From: an uncultured Gammaproteobacteria bacterium
GTDB lineage: Bacteria; Pseudomonadota; Gammaproteobacteria; Arenicellales; Poriferihabitantaceae
Reading direction: 5' to 3'
DNA length: 64,000 nucleotides
Assembly: GCA_947259885.1 (NCBI GenBank)
Contig: CAMYNW010000019.1
Location: 62,001 to 126,000, forward strand
The translations under genes were made by a program, and so were the position numbers. A model generated the notes under the pieces. The model searched no databases. It was not told the DNA's origin and saw nothing but the letters and a program-made list of their open reading frames with translations. Positions 52,839 to 62,994 of this stretch are shown in pieces; the first letter of the stretch is position 1; each line of letters opens with the position of its first letter.

Positions 52839-54077
52839 ATGAGCAAGCGACGCATAGTGATCACCGGGTTAGGGGCTTTTACCCCAGTAGGTGTCGGAGT
52901 CCAGCCCAGCTGGACCGCCATGGTGGATGGCATGCCAGGTATCGACAAGATCACGCAGTTTGACGCCAGCGAACTCCCCTGCAGCATAGCCGGTGAGGTG
53001 CATGGATTCGAGCCTGGCAAATATATGTCGGAAAAGGATGCCAGAAAAATGGACAGGTTTATGCAACTTGGAATCTGCGCAGGGGTAGAGGCTTTGCAGG
53101 ATTCGGGACTCGAAGTGACGGATCAAAATGCTGAACGAATCGGCGCTTATATTGGATCGGGAATTGGGGGGATAAATACCATCGAACAAACAACCAGCCT
53201 GTATTATGAAAAGGGGTATAGACGGATTTCTCCTTTCTACATACCGATGACCATCACCAACATGATATCTGGCCACTTGTCGATAATGCATAACTTGAAA
53301 GGTCCAAATCTTTCCATGGTGACAGCCTGTTCGACGGGTACTCATGCAATTGGAGAGGCTGGACGACTAGTGGAATACGGGGATGCTGACGTGATGATTG
53401 CCGGTGGCTCCGAGGCGCCAATATCCCCAACCGCTCTGGCTGGCTTCGGGTCTGCTAGAGCGCTTACACGGCGTAATGACGATCCCAAGACTGCCAGCAG
53501 GCCATGGGACAGCGGCCGCGATGGATTTGTCATGGGCGAAGGAGCCGGTGTCGTGGTTCTTGAAGAGTACCAGCATGCCAAAAAGCGCGGTGCGCGGATC
53601 TATGCAGAACTAAGTGGATTCGGAATGAGCGGGGATGCGCATCACATGACCAGCCCTTCGCCAGGAGGTGAGGGTGCCGCGCGATGTATGAATAATGCTC
53701 TGCGTAATGCCGGCATGAATGCTGATGAGATTGATTATATCAATGCCCACGGTACCTCAACCCCGCTCGGTGATGTGGCTGAAACCATGGCACTTAAACT
53801 CTCCTTTGGGAGCCATGCTAGTAAGCTGGCGGTCAGCTCTAACAAGTCAATGATTGGGCATCTGCTAGGTGCAGCAGGAGGCGTGGAAGCGGTGATGACC
53901 GCGCTGTCAATTTACCACCAGACTATTCCTCCCACTATTAACTTGCATGATCAGGACCCCGAATGTGATCTCGATTATGTGCCCAACGAGGCGCGGGAAG
54001 CTCATATCGGCTCGGCGTTATCTAATTCCTTTGGGTTCGGCGGTACCAATGGAACTCTAATATTCAGTCGCGTATAA
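52839..54077 (+). CDS. fabF: 3-oxoacyl-ACP synthase II (FabF)
   Basis: FabF elongates acyl-ACP chains by Claisen condensation with malonyl-ACP. The 412-residue product has the catalytic Cys164 in VTACSTGTHAIGEAG and the two His motifs NAHGTSTPLGD and SNKSMIGHLLGAAG. The C-terminal NSFGFGGTNGTLIF is typical of the KAS II group. It lies after the acpP terminator and so probably has its own promoter; mltG follows eight bases later. Confidence 0.97.
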   Translation: MSKRRIVITGLGAFTPVGVGVQPSWTAMVDGMPGIDKITQFDASELPCSIAGEVHGFEPGKYMSEKDARKMDRFMQLGICAGVEALQDSGLEVTDQNAERIGAYIGSGIGGINTIEQTTSLYYEKGYRRISPFYIPMTITNMISGHLSIMHNLKGPNLSMVTACSTGTHAIGEAGRLVEYGDADVMIAGGSEAPISPTALAGFGSARALTRRNDDPKTASRPWDSGRDGFVMGEGAGVVVLEEYQHAKKRGARIYAELSGFGMSGDAHHMTSPSPGGEGAARCMNNALRNAGMNADEIDYINAHGTSTPLGDVAETMALKLSFGSHASKLAVSSNKSMIGHLLGAAGGVEAVMTALSIYHQTIPPTINLHDQDPECDLDYVPNEAREAHIGSALSNSFGFGGTNGTLIFSRV

Positions 54078-54085
54078 GTCTCGGA

Positions 54086-55102
54086 TTGTTGTTGAGAAAT
54101 ATCGCACTACGACTTCTGATTCCTCTATTGGTCGTAGCCGTTTTTGGCTCGGTTACCGGTTATTGGTATTTCACGCGCGCGGTGAATAAACAGCTCAATT
54201 TATCGGACAATACCTTTGTCATCGAGCGAGGTGAAACTTTGAACGGTATTGCGCAACGCCTGGTCGGCGAAGGAACGCTGCCAGAACCATGGAGCTTAAG
54301 GCTACTGGCAAAACAAAAAGGGCTCGGGCATTCTATTCAGGCGGGAGAGTATCAATTCCCCGAATCCATGAACCTAAGAGAATTTCTGGACCGGATCGTG
54401 CACGGAAAGGGGCAGGTGGATGTAAGAGTCACAATCGTAGAGGGCTGGACATTCAAGCAGATGCGTGAAGCACTAAAACAGGCACCCCGGTTGCGCCACC
54501 TTACTGCTGAATGGTCCGATGAGAGAATTATGGAGGCTCTAGGGTATCCGGATCTGCATCCCGAGGGTCAGTTTTATCCCGATACGTTCCACTACCGCAC
54601 GAATGACACCGATCTTGAGATTCTGCGAAAATCCTTCGAACTGATGCAGCAAAAACTCGAGCTTGCATGGCAGCAGCGAGCGAAAGACCTGCCACTCGAT
54701 GATCCGTATCAGGCATTGATTCTAGCTTCTATAATTGAGAAAGAAACTCAGGTTCGAGAAGAGCAGTCGACTATTGCCGGGGTGTTCATGAACCGTCTTA
54801 AGAAAGGAATGCGACTGCAGACTGATCCAACCGTGATTTATGGAATTGGAGAGGACTTTGATGGCGATATCACGCGTGAACATCTGAAGACCGATACACC
54901 GTACAACACTTATACGCGGGGAGGTCTGACGCCAACACCAATCAGCCTGCCTGGCGAGGATTCGTTAATGGCGACGGTAAAACCATCTGAGACCGATGCA
55001 TTCTATTTTGTGGCAAAGGGTGGAGGTAGGCATCAGTTCTCGAAGACGCTGAAAGAGCATAATGCAGCGGTACGAAAATACATACTAGGTAAATCGGAAT
55101 GA
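54086..55102 (+). CDS. mltG: Endolytic murein transglycosylase MltG
   Basis: MltG cuts nascent peptidoglycan strands at the inner membrane and helps set glycan length. The 338-residue product has one N-terminal transmembrane segment (about 7-27), a LysM-like domain (FVIERGETLNGIAQRLV), and the YceG catalytic domain with the conserved Glu in ILASIIEKETQVREE. The phrase GVFMNRLKKGMRLQTDPTVIYG follows. The start is TTG (54086 or 54089) without a clear ribosome binding site. The gene overlaps tmk by four bases, the standard mltG-tmk-holB order. Confidence 0.95.
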   Translation: MLLRNIALRLLIPLLVVAVFGSVTGYWYFTRAVNKQLNLSDNTFVIERGETLNGIAQRLVGEGTLPEPWSLRLLAKQKGLGHSIQAGEYQFPESMNLREFLDRIVHGKGQVDVRVTIVEGWTFKQMREALKQAPRLRHLTAEWSDERIMEALGYPDLHPEGQFYPDTFHYRTNDTDLEILRKSFELMQQKLELAWQQRAKDLPLDDPYQALILASIIEKETQVREEQSTIAGVFMNRLKKGMRLQTDPTVIYGIGEDFDGDITREHLKTDTPYNTYTRGGLTPTPISLPGEDSLMATVKPSETDAFYFVAKGGGRHQFSKTLKEHNAAVRKYILGKSE

Positions 55103-55740
55103 GTAATGGAGCATTTCTTACCGTGGAGGGATCTGACGGGGCTGGAAAAACGACCCAGCTAGATTTTATTGAATCCTGGCTAGCTGCCAGACAGATAGAT
55201 GTGGTGCGCACACGAGAGCCCGGTGGAACAGAAGTGGGAGAACTCTTAAGAAACATTCTGCTAAATGAAACTGGGTTGTCAATTAGCAATGAAACAGAGT
55301 TGCTGATGATCTTTGCGGCGCGTCAACAACATTTACAGGAATTGATTCTGCCCACTCTGAGGCTAGGTAAATGGGTGCTGTGTGATCGATTTACTGACGC
55401 AACTTATGCCTATCAGGGTGCTGGAAGGGGGATCGAAGAGGATAGAATTGCAATCCTTGAAAAGTGGGTACAGAAGGATGTTCGGCCTGACCTTACGTTG
55501 GTCTTAGATGTCGATGTTACGATTGGACAAAAGAGAAGTGAAAGTCGAGGGTCCAAACCAGATCGATTCGAACGGGAGGCCAGTGATTTTAAACTGGCTG
55601 TGCGCTCTTGCTATCTGGACCGGAGTGAGAAAAATACTAAACGAATTCGAGTTGTCGATGCTTCAGGTTCGATAGAGTCGGTACAACAATCAATTGTTAG
55701 AGAGTTGAAAGATTTTATCCGACGGCGCGAACCGGTTTAA
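55099..55740 (+). CDS. tmk: Thymidylate kinase
   Basis: Tmk phosphorylates dTMP to dTDP for DNA synthesis. The 213-residue product has the P-loop GSDGAGKT (11-18), the substrate loop REPGGTEVGE, CDRFTDATYAYQGAGRG, and a lid region with DRFEREASDF. Start and stop overlap or abut mltG and holB, giving a coupled unit. Confidence 0.97.
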   Translation: MSNGAFLTVEGSDGAGKTTQLDFIESWLAARQIDVVRTREPGGTEVGELLRNILLNETGLSISNETELLMIFAARQQHLQELILPTLRLGKWVLCDRFTDATYAYQGAGRGIEEDRIAILEKWVQKDVRPDLTLVLDVDVTIGQKRSESRGSKPDRFEREASDFKLAVRSCYLDRSEKNTKRIRVVDASGSIESVQQSIVRELKDFIRRREPV

Positions 55741-55743
55741 TCG

Positions 55744-56790
55744 ATGATAGAAATTCTGCCTTGGCATAGTGACGCTTGGAGCAGGTTATCAGGCTCTGCG
55801 GCAACTCTGCACCATGGTCTGATATTAAGTGGTGTCAGCGGAGTTGGCAAAAGAGAGTTTTCGATTGCATTAGCGCAGCGGTTACTGTGTAGCAATTCTC
55901 GCGATCAGGTTCCGTGCGGTGACTGTCAGGACTGTAAATTATTTAATGCGGGGACTCATCCGGACTTTCATGTCATCACCAGTGAACATGAAGCTTTAGA
56001 GGGTAGGATTGAATTAGTTTCGCGCTACTGCGATCGATATCAGGACAGTGTTGCCAGAGGTAAGAAAGTCAACCCTTCTCAGGTGATTCCCGTTGATCAG
56101 ATACGTACCCTGATCGAGCGGTTTTATCAGTCGTCCCATATTTCGGAATCCAGAGTAGCGCTGATCTTACCTGCAGACCGTATGAATACGAATGCCGCCA
56201 ATGCGTTGCTCAAACTTCTCGAGGAACCTCCTAGTGGTGCATTCTTCCTGCTCGTTACAGATCAGCCTGGTTTGTTAGCGTCCACAATTCGCAGTCGATG
56301 CGTAATGGAACCACTCTCCAGCCCGACTCCGGAGCAGGCAAAAGACTGGTTGCATCCCCGGCTTAAAGGCGCCGACCCGAATTTGCTTCTGAACGCCCCT
56401 CCAGCCGGTCCCATTGATATACTGGCGGCCTATCAAACCGGTGTGTTGCAGCAGCGGCAGGAACATACCGCGCAAATTTCGTTGCTGCTAGGCGGGCATT
56501 CCGATCCGGTTGAATTGGCAGCGCTACTAGCTAAACAGGATGCAGTGTTATTATTAACCTGGATGCATAGAATCGTGTCGGATCTGCTAAAGTGGCAAGG
56601 TGCGGGGCAGAAGCCCGCCTGGGCCGGTGATTCGAGTCTTGATATCGGTCGATATTCCCCGGCGAAGCTGTTTAGACTCTATGATAAACTTGGGAAATAT
56701 CGACGTATGGCTCGTGACCAGATGAATCTACAACTCGCCTTAGAAGAAATTCTGATTTCTTTTCAGCAGACGTTTCGAACCTATGGATAA
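55744..56790 (+). CDS. holB: DNA polymerase III delta-prime subunit
   Basis: HolB is part of the clamp loader that places the sliding clamp on DNA. The 348-residue product has the AAA+ fold with SGVSGVGKREFS, a degenerate P-loop (Arg where Ser/Thr is expected). A zinc-binding Cys cluster (CSN, then CGDCQDC) and NTNAANALLKLLEEPPSGAFF with a TIRSRC sensor follow. A non-hydrolysing P-loop is normal for delta-prime. It sits between tmk and pilZ, as in Pseudomonas. Confidence 0.95.
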   Translation: MIEILPWHSDAWSRLSGSAATLHHGLILSGVSGVGKREFSIALAQRLLCSNSRDQVPCGDCQDCKLFNAGTHPDFHVITSEHEALEGRIELVSRYCDRYQDSVARGKKVNPSQVIPVDQIRTLIERFYQSSHISESRVALILPADRMNTNAANALLKLLEEPPSGAFFLLVTDQPGLLASTIRSRCVMEPLSSPTPEQAKDWLHPRLKGADPNLLLNAPPAGPIDILAAYQTGVLQQRQEHTAQISLLLGGHSDPVELAALLAKQDAVLLLTWMHRIVSDLLKWQGAGQKPAWAGDSSLDIGRYSPAKLFRLYDKLGKYRRMARDQMNLQLALEEILISFQQTFRTYG

Positions 56791-56816
56791 TTCAAAAGAG
56801 TAAATCAGAAATCCTC

Positions 56817-57242
56817 ATGGCAGACGAAAAATCACCTCAGGTACAACTCGCAGTGTCTAATACCGAGAGCGATGATAATCCAAAGGGCAAAGAGAAACCT
56901 GCCGCTGGCAGACCCTCAGTTGTTTCCTTAAGCTATCCTGATAAAAAATCGCTGCAAAAGGCGTACATGTCGTTTCTCAAGAATGGTGGATTGTTTTTAC
57001 CCACATCTACTCAGCGTGATATGAATGAGGAGATATTCTTGTTAGTGACATTGCCCGAATCTGATAAGCCGATACCCGTGCCAGGCAAAGTGGTATGGAA
57101 GACGCCGTCCGGTGCCGTTGATAGCAAACCTCAGGGTGTTGGAATCGAGTTTAAGGGTCGCGAAGGGAATTCTTTACGGTCTCGGATAGAAGGCCTTCTT
57201 GGGCCTGAGGTAGGTTCTTCGAAACCAACTCATACTATGTAA
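56817..57242 (+). CDS. pilZ: Type IV pilus PilZ protein
   Basis: PilZ is needed for type IV pilus assembly in Pseudomonas and Xanthomonas, where it interacts with PilB and FimX. The 141-residue product has a disordered N-terminus (1-35) and a PilZ-fold domain: VVSLSYPDKKSLQKAYMSFL, then NGGLFLPT, then VPGKVVWKTPSG and QGVGIEFKG. It lacks the RxxxR and DxSxxG cyclic-di-GMP motifs of canonical PilZ domains, as true PilZ proteins do. The holB-pilZ-tatD order supports this identity. No other pilus gene is in the window. Confidence 0.92.
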   Translation: MADEKSPQVQLAVSNTESDDNPKGKEKPAAGRPSVVSLSYPDKKSLQKAYMSFLKNGGLFLPTSTQRDMNEEIFLLVTLPESDKPIPVPGKVVWKTPSGAVDSKPQGVGIEFKGREGNSLRSRIEGLLGPEVGSSKPTHTM

Positions 57243-57248
57243 CGGGAG

Positions 57249-57272
57249 CGGCCAGAATTGGCCGGTTTTGTT
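57249..57272 (+). terminator. Weak terminator-like hairpin after pilZ
   Basis: CGGCCA (57249-57254) and TGGCCG (57259-57264) form a 6-bp stem with a GAAT loop, followed by GTTTTGTT. The stem is short, so readthrough into tatD is likely. Confidence 0.4.
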
Positions 57273-57295
57273 CATCCCACTGAAGTAGCTTTACG

Positions 57296-58078
57296 ATGCA
57301 AATCGTTGATTCACATTGCCATATCAATTTTGAACCTTTAGCTGGGGATTTTCCAGGATTACTAGCGCGCGCCTCTGAGAATCAAGTTACGCATATGCTT
57401 TGTGTTTCGGTCAATCTGGAAGACTTTCCGCAGGTGCTGAATCTGGCCCACGAACATCAGAATATATTTGCTTCTGTGGGCGTACATCCCTGCTACACAG
57501 AATGTGAAGATCCGAGCACAGCTAAACTGGTGGCCCTGGCCGAGGATCCCAAGATTATTGCAATTGGTGAGACAGGGCTCGATTATTTTCGTAATGAAGG
57601 GGATCTTTCATGGCAGCGGGAGCGATTTGCCAGGCATATAGAAGCGGCGAGGATAATCGGCAAACCTTTGATCATTCATACCAGGGAGGCAGCAGACGAC
57701 ACTATGTCGATGTTAAAAAGCCAAGATGCCGAATCTGCTGGAGGAGTAATGCATTGTTTTTCCGAAGACTGGAGAATTGCGGAAAAAGCCCTCGATATTG
57801 GATTCTATATATCTTTTTCAGGAATTGTTACGTTCAAGAGTGCACAACAACTGCGGGAAGTGGCGTGCAAAGTACCGCTGGATCGTATACTTGTTGAAAC
57901 CGATTCACCTTATCTGGCACCAGTACCGATGCGGGGCAAAACCAACGAGCCCTCGTACGTGCGCCATACCACGGAGTTTCTTGCCGGGTTGCGCGGGATA
58001 TCACTCGAACAGATGGCTGAAATCACTACTGCAAATTTTTTCAACCTGTTTTCAACCGCAGGCAAGCGAGCGGTTTGA
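57296..58078 (+). CDS. TatD family metal-dependent hydrolase (YcfH-like)
   Basis: The 260-residue TIM-barrel hydrolase probably acts as a DNase, as TatD relatives do. It has the metal motif VDSHCHINFE, GETGLDYFRNE, IIHTREAADD, MHCFSEDW and the C-terminal ETDSPYLAPVPMRGKTNEPS. The family is DNA 3'-exonuclease-like; the cellular role is not settled. It ends the fab-mltG-tmk-holB-pilZ block. Confidence 0.94.
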   Translation: MQIVDSHCHINFEPLAGDFPGLLARASENQVTHMLCVSVNLEDFPQVLNLAHEHQNIFASVGVHPCYTECEDPSTAKLVALAEDPKIIAIGETGLDYFRNEGDLSWQRERFARHIEAARIIGKPLIIHTREAADDTMSMLKSQDAESAGGVMHCFSEDWRIAEKALDIGFYISFSGIVTFKSAQQLREVACKVPLDRILVETDSPYLAPVPMRGKTNEPSYVRHTTEFLAGLRGISLEQMAEITTANFFNLFSTAGKRAV

Positions 58079-58120
58079 ATCTAAATACTGCTTGGGCTGA
58101 AGTAACGGTGCGCTAGAAAT

Positions 58121-58393
58121 TCACGTTTGATGAAAACCTGAAGGTGTGTGGCCGTGATCGCCTTCATTGAAGATAAATCCCACTAGATGTTTCTCAATAC
58201 GTTCCTGGGAGGCGGGATCTGCCGAATTGAGTTGCTCTTCGTTAATAATCATCACCAGCCGCTGCAGCCATTGTTTCCAGCCCTCCGCAGAAACATTTTC
58301 ATAAATCCGCTGTCCTAGTTCACCAGGATAGGGCGGTTTTTCCAGGCCTTCGGCCTCTTTTCCGAGTACTGCGCAATGAACCATTCTGCTCAT
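58121..58393 (-). CDS. yggX: Probable Fe(2+)-trafficking protein YggX
   Basis: The 90-residue protein aids Fe-S cluster stability and oxidative stress resistance in relatives. It begins MSRMVHCAVLGKEAEGLE, with the conserved Cys, and then PYPGELGQRIYENVSAEGWKQW and NEEQLN, all YggX hallmarks. It is on the minus strand, convergent with tatD and divergent from the Fe-S carrier gene. Confidence 0.95.
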   Translation of the reverse strand: MSRMVHCAVLGKEAEGLEKPPYPGELGQRIYENVSAEGWKQWLQRLVMIINEEQLNSADPASQERIEKHLVGFIFNEGDHGHTPSGFHQT

Positions 58394-58670
58394 AATTTAC
58401 TTTTTTGGCTGCTTGATTATAGGTACAATGACTCCAATTATGTGGGTGCGGGCCGGTCCTTCTCAAGCCCTGTTAGCACGCGTAATTTACCGGGATTTTG
58501 CCGAAGATCGGATTCAATTCCGTCAGAATTGCGCGGATTCTTGGCAATGACAGTAAAATGCGTCAAAAGGGCGGTGGTTGGAAGGAGTCGGCTAAAGGCA
58601 TATCAACGATAGATGACAGGTTGAAATGTGACGATTAACTAGCAATTAGATATTAAGCGGAAAGATAAAG

Positions 58671-59039
58671 ATGAACGAATATACTCAGGAACTCACTGAT
58701 ACTGATCTGGTAGTAACGGGAAACGCGCGCTCCAAGATCGCAACTCTAGTAAATGATACGAATGGTGAGGTTTCGGCGGTAAGGATTTATGTATCTGGTG
58801 GTGGTTGCTCCGGTATGAATTACGGTATGACATTTGCTGAGAAAGAAGAGGCGATAGATAGCGTGATGTCTGACGGCAATGGCTTCAAACTGGTTGTGGA
58901 TCCGGTCGCCATGGGCTTTTTGGAAGGGGCGGAGGTCGACTATGTAGATGACGGTGTAAACGCCTCGTTCGTTTTTAATAATGTTTTTCAGGCGGTAGAT
59001 GGCAGTGGCGCCTGTGGTGGTTGCGGTGGCGCCATGTAG
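58671..59039 (+). CDS. A-type iron-sulfur cluster carrier (ErpA/IscA family) with C-terminal CGGCGG
   Basis: The 122-residue protein probably carries Fe-S clusters to target enzymes. It has the A-type core VRIYVSGGGCSGMNYGMTF (Cys46) and FKLVVDPVAMGFLEGAEVDYV. The C-terminal pair is Cys115 and Cys118 in ACGGCGGAM, a C-x-x-C spacing where ErpA and IscA have C-x-C. This variant is common in some gamma- and betaproteobacteria, but its biochemical effect is not known to me. I leave the symbol open because ErpA and IscA cannot be separated. Confidence 0.9.
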   Translation: MNEYTQELTDTDLVVTGNARSKIATLVNDTNGEVSAVRIYVSGGGCSGMNYGMTFAEKEEAIDSVMSDGNGFKLVVDPVAMGFLEGAEVDYVDDGVNASFVFNNVFQAVDGSGACGGCGGAM

Positions 59040-59064
59040 GGCAGGGCTGCTGCCAGTTTTAAAT

Positions 59065-59400
59065 ATGTCTGATAAGAAGGATTCCGCGGGCGATGACAAT
59101 GGCTCGGGCACTGGGCTTATCGTTGAAAAGAGCAAGCCCAAGCTCAAGAAACCCCCGCTTTATAAGGTAATGCTGCACAATGATGATTACACTCCTATGG
59201 AATTTGTTGTGAAGCTGTTGATGCAGTTCTTCCAGATGCCGAGACCTAAAGCGGAGGAGATCATGATTCACGTGCATACTAAGGGAATTGGAGTGTGTGG
59301 AGTATTTCCGCGTGAAATTGCGGAAACTAAAGTGCGACTTGTAAAGGATTATGCATTGGAAAATCAGCATCCGCTGCAATGCAGTATGGATGTCGCCTGA
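59065..59400 (+). CDS. clpS: ATP-dependent Clp protease adaptor ClpS
   Basis: ClpS delivers N-degron substrates to ClpAP. From the ATG at 59065 it has 111 residues: a disordered N-terminus, then YKVMLHNDDYTPMEFVVKLL with the substrate-binding Asn-Asp-Asp, HVHTKGIGVCGVF, and the terminal LQCSMD. A longer frame from 58999 overlaps the Fe-S carrier gene and adds an unlikely leader. clpA follows 25 bases later. Confidence 0.96.
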   Translation: MSDKKDSAGDDNGSGTGLIVEKSKPKLKKPPLYKVMLHNDDYTPMEFVVKLLMQFFQMPRPKAEEIMIHVHTKGIGVCGVFPREIAETKVRLVKDYALENQHPLQCSMDVA

Positions 59401-59425
59401 ACGGTGAAAATTCTGGTAACGCGAA

Positions 59426-61702
59426 ATGCTATCTGAAGAACTTGAAGTGACACTGGGCGCGGCGGTCAATTATGCCCGCAGCCATCGCCACGAAATTATT
59501 ACGGTGGAGCACCTGCTGTATGCGCTGCTGGATGATAACGAGACCAGTAAAACTATCCACCTATGTGGCGGTGATATCGAATCACTAAAACAATCGCTGA
59601 AACAATATTTAGAGAACGAAGTACCACTCATTGATGAGGAAAGCGATAATGAGCCTCAACCCGGACTAGGATTTCAGCGAGTTCTGCAGCGCGCAATAAT
59701 GCATGTGCAAAGCTCTGGTAAGAAAGTGGTCAAGGGCTCAAATGTATTAGTTGCTGTATTCAGCGAGCGCGAATCATTTGCTGTTTATTTTCTCAGTCAG
59801 CAGGAGATTAGCCGATACGATGTGGTTAATTATATCTCTCATGGAATTACTAAAGTACCAGAGGGTGATCGACTGCCGGCTCCGGAGGAGGGTCAGGAAT
59901 ATGACGAAGAAGGTGAGTTTGAGCCGAGCGGAGGCGCTCTGGAAAACTACACCATCAACCTGAATCAGCTTGCTGATGAAGGAAAGATTGATCCGCTCAT
60001 CGGCCGTGAGAAAGAACTCGAACGCACGATTCAGATCCTATGTCGACGGCGAAAGAACAATCCTTTATTTGTCGGAGAAGCGGGTGTTGGTAAGACAGCT
60101 CTCGCAGAAGGTCTGGCGCGTAAAATCGTATTAAAAGAAGTACCCGAAGTGCTATCTGAAAGTACGATTTATTCATTGGATATGGGTGCGTTACTTGCCG
60201 GCGCTAAGTATCGGGGAGATTTTGAACAGCGCCTAAAGTCGGTGTTAAAAGAACTTTACAAAGAAGATCATGCGATCCTTTTTATTGATGAGATTCATAC
60301 CATAATAGGTGCCGGTGCAGTATCCGGAGGGGCACTGGATGCTTCCAACCTACTTAAACCGATGCTGGCCTCCGGTGAACTAAAATGCATTGGTTCCACG
60401 ACCTATCAGGAGTATCGAGGTATTTTTGAGAAGGATCGTGCACTGTCCCGACGATTTCAAAAAATTGATATTGTGGAACCTACGATTGATGAAGCAGTGG
60501 AAATACTGCGTGGACTGAAGTCGCGATTTGAGGAACATCACCAGGTCAAATACACACAACCGGCGTTAAGAAGTGCGGTTGAGTTATCGGCGCGTTATCT
60601 TTCCGAGCGCCATCTTCCGGATACCGCAATAGACGTGATTGATGAAGCCGGTGCGCGCACCAGGTTGATGCCGGCCGAGAAACGAAAAAAGACAGTTGGA
60701 GTTAAAGAAATTGAAAATATGATCGCGGATATCGCAAGGATTCCGCCAAAACATGTTTCTGCCTCCGATATCAGTTCGCTTATGAATCTGGAGCGCGACC
60801 TGAAAATGGTGGTTTTCGGTCAGGACGAGGCCATTGACGCACTCTCGTCCTCGATAAAGATGGCGAGGTCAGGTCTTGGTCATGTCGAGAAGCCAATTGC
60901 ATCGCTGTTGTTTTCTGGACCTACTGGAGTAGGTAAGACCGAAGTCACCAAACAGCTTGCGAATACGCTTGGAATCGAGTTTATCAGGTTCGACATGTCC
61001 GAATATATGGAGCGCCATACTGTTTCCCGACTGATAGGTGCACCGCCGGGGTATGTTGGATTTGATCAGGGTGGGCTACTAACCGAGTCGATCAACAAAC
61101 ATCCGCATGCGGTGCTGCTGTTTGACGAGATTGAAAAAGCGCACCCTGATTTGTTCAATATTTTATTGCAGGTCATGGATTACGGCAGTCTTACCGATAA
61201 TAATGGCAGGAAGTCCGACTTTCGCAATGTGATTATTATTATGACCACCAACGCCGGTGCGGAGAGAGCTGCGAGAGAATCTATGGGCTTTGTTACGCAG
61301 GACAATGCCTTGGATGATATGGAGGCGATAAAGAAAGCGTTCAGCCCTGAATTTCGTAACCGGCTGGATAGTGTTATTCGATTTAATGGCCTCGATAGTG
61401 AGAATATTCGACATGTTGTTAAAAAGTTTTTGCTCGAGCTCGAGCACCAGCTTGCCGATAAGCAAGTCACTCTGCAAGTCGATGATGGAGTAATTGATTG
61501 GCTAGCAGACAAAGGATACGACTCAGCAATGGGCGCGCGCCCGATGGCAAGGGTGATTCAGCAACAGATCAAACGTCCGCTCGCGGATGAGCTTTTGTTT
61601 GGAAAACTTGCCAAGGGCGGCAGTATTAAAGTTTCATTGCAGCAAGACGAAGAAGGGCAGCAGACCTTGAGTTTCGATACCAACGCATGTAAGGAAAAAT
61701 AG
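59426..61702 (+). CDS. clpA: ATP-dependent Clp protease ATP-binding subunit ClpA
   Basis: ClpA unfolds proteins and feeds them to the ClpP protease. The 758-residue AAA+ protein has the N-domain (1-145). D1 carries Walker [14 protein letters not shown] and Walker [10 protein letters not shown], and D2 carries Walker [13 protein letters not shown] and Walker [14 protein letters not shown] with [19 protein letters not shown]. It lacks the long ClpB middle domain. Together with clpS it forms the usual pair; clpP is not in the window. Confidence 0.97.
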   Translation: MLSEELEVTLGAAVNYARSHRHEIITVEHLLYALLDDNETSKTIHLCGGDIESLKQSLKQYLENEVPLIDEESDNEPQPGLGFQRVLQRAIMHVQSSGKKVVKGSNVLVAVFSERESFAVYFLSQQEISRYDVVNYISHGITKVPEGDRLPAPEEGQEYDEEGEFEPSGGALENYTINLNQLADEGKIDPLIGREKELERTIQILCRRRKNNPLFVGEAGVGKTALAEGLARKIVLKEVPEVLSESTIYSLDMGALLAGAKYRGDFEQRLKSVLKELYKEDHAILFIDEIHTIIGAGAVSGGALDASNLLKPMLASGELKCIGSTTYQEYRGIFEKDRALSRRFQKIDIVEPTIDEAVEILRGLKSRFEEHHQVKYTQPALRSAVELSARYLSERHLPDTAIDVIDEAGARTRLMPAEKRKKTVGVKEIENMIADIARIPPKHVSASDISSLMNLERDLKMVVFGQDEAIDALSSSIKMARSGLGHVEKPIASLLFSGPTGVGKTEVTKQLANTLGIEFIRFDMSEYMERHTVSRLIGAPPGYVGFDQGGLLTESINKHPHAVLLFDEIEKAHPDLFNILLQVMDYGSLTDNNGRKSDFRNVIIIMTTNAGAERAARESMGFVTQDNALDDMEAIKKAFSPEFRNRLDSVIRFNGLDSENIRHVVKKFLLELEHQLADKQVTLQVDDGVIDWLADKGYDSAMGARPMARVIQQQIKRPLADELLFGKLAKGGSIKVSLQQDEEGQQTLSFDTNACKEK

Positions 61703-61738
61703 CACTCTCCCAAGACAAGCAGGGTGTTGTGAAATAAT

Positions 61739-62950
61739 CTAAGCTGTGGAAAGACGTGTGAGCGGTTTTTCATCGATAGGCAAGTGCACCAAAGCAGCCA
61801 CAATGCCCAGGACGATGCCAGCGTACCACATACCGTCATAAGAACCGGTCTGGTCATGGATTCGGCCACCCAACCATACCCCAAGAAAGCTGCCTAGCTG
61901 GTGACTTAGGAATACAATACCAAACAAAGTGGCCATGTATCGCACCCCAAATACTTGCGCCACAATGCCGGTAGTCAAGGGTACCGTGGACAACCACAAA
62001 ATACCCATGGTGCCCGCAAATAAATAAATTACCAACGGGGTTTTGGGCAGCAACAGTAGGCCGAGGATAGTGAGCGCGCGGGCAAAGTAAATAGTGCTGA
62101 GGCTCACTTTTTTGCTGAATCGTTGGCCTGCCATGCCTGACAGGAACGACCCTATGATGTTCATAAGTCCGATCAATGCAATTGACCATGCACCAATTGC
62201 GGGATCTAATCCAAGGTCCCTTATATAAGCGGGAAAGTGAACAGTAATAAATGCTACATGAAATCCGCAAACGAAAAAGCCCAAGGTTAGCAAAACGTAA
62301 CCGCTATGTTTGCCGGCTTCACGAAGGGCCTCCGCCATGGTCTGATTGCTGAATGCTTCGGTGGATACGTTTGGATCCGAAGGTAGTATTAATGCGAGCG
62401 GAATCATTACCAACGTCGCTGCAGCCAGCAACACTAGCGTGGTGCTCCAGCCGTAAGCGCTGATAAATCCCTGACTGATAGGCGAAAATAGAACCTGGCC
62501 AAAAGATCCGGCAGCTGTTCCGAGGCCAAGTATAAAAGATCGTTTATTCGCGCCGACAACTCTCACCATTGCCGCCATTGCGATGGTGAATGACGAGAAT
62601 GCAATGCCGACACCCGCCAGTATGCCTGCAGTAAGATGCAATCCTATAGGGCTGTTTACCAGGGTCATACCATATACACCTAACGCGTAAACGATGGCGC
62701 CGAATATAATCACTTTTATCGCGCCCAGCTTGTCTGCGATCGCGCCTGCAAATGGCAGTCCAACTCCCCAAAAGAGGTTCTGTAGTGCCATGGCCAGACC
62801 AAATGTCTCGCGAGTCCACTCCCTGTCAACCGTCATCGGTTCCAGGAACAAGCCAAAGACCGAACGAACACCAAATCCAGTCGTGGAGATAATGCAACCT
62901 GCAACAATAACTAGAAGCGGGGTGCGCCAGCTAAAGTCCGCTCTGCTCAT
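61739..62950 (-). CDS. Major facilitator superfamily transporter
   Basis: The 403-residue inner-membrane carrier has twelve predicted helices in two halves. The N-half contains GVRSVFGLFLEPMTVDREWTRE and GLPFAGAIADKLGAI, the loop 2-3 signature of the MCT/OFA-like group. The C-half contains GMAGQRFSKK between helices 8 and 9. The early TGFGVRSVFGLFL and TRE motif resembles monocarboxylate or oxalate/formate transporters. The substrate is unknown; organic acid transport is an inference. It is convergent with clpA. Confidence 0.88.
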   Translation of the reverse strand: MSRADFSWRTPLLVIVAGCIISTTGFGVRSVFGLFLEPMTVDREWTRETFGLAMALQNLFWGVGLPFAGAIADKLGAIKVIIFGAIVYALGVYGMTLVNSPIGLHLTAGILAGVGIAFSSFTIAMAAMVRVVGANKRSFILGLGTAAGSFGQVLFSPISQGFISAYGWSTTLVLLAAATLVMIPLALILPSDPNVSTEAFSNQTMAEALREAGKHSGYVLLTLGFFVCGFHVAFITVHFPAYIRDLGLDPAIGAWSIALIGLMNIIGSFLSGMAGQRFSKKVSLSTIYFARALTILGLLLLPKTPLVIYLFAGTMGILWLSTVPLTTGIVAQVFGVRYMATLFGIVFLSHQLGSFLGVWLGGRIHDQTGSYDGMWYAGIVLGIVAALVHLPIDEKPLTRLSTA

Positions 62951-62994
62951 TAAAAACTTTCTTCCGTTTTAATTACGAACCCTGATAACCGGAT

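Noticed and set aside
58428..58550. 40-codon ORF between yggX and the Fe-S carrier gene
   Set aside because: It has a start and stop but no ribosome binding site, no recognised motif and no overlap with a conserved arrangement.
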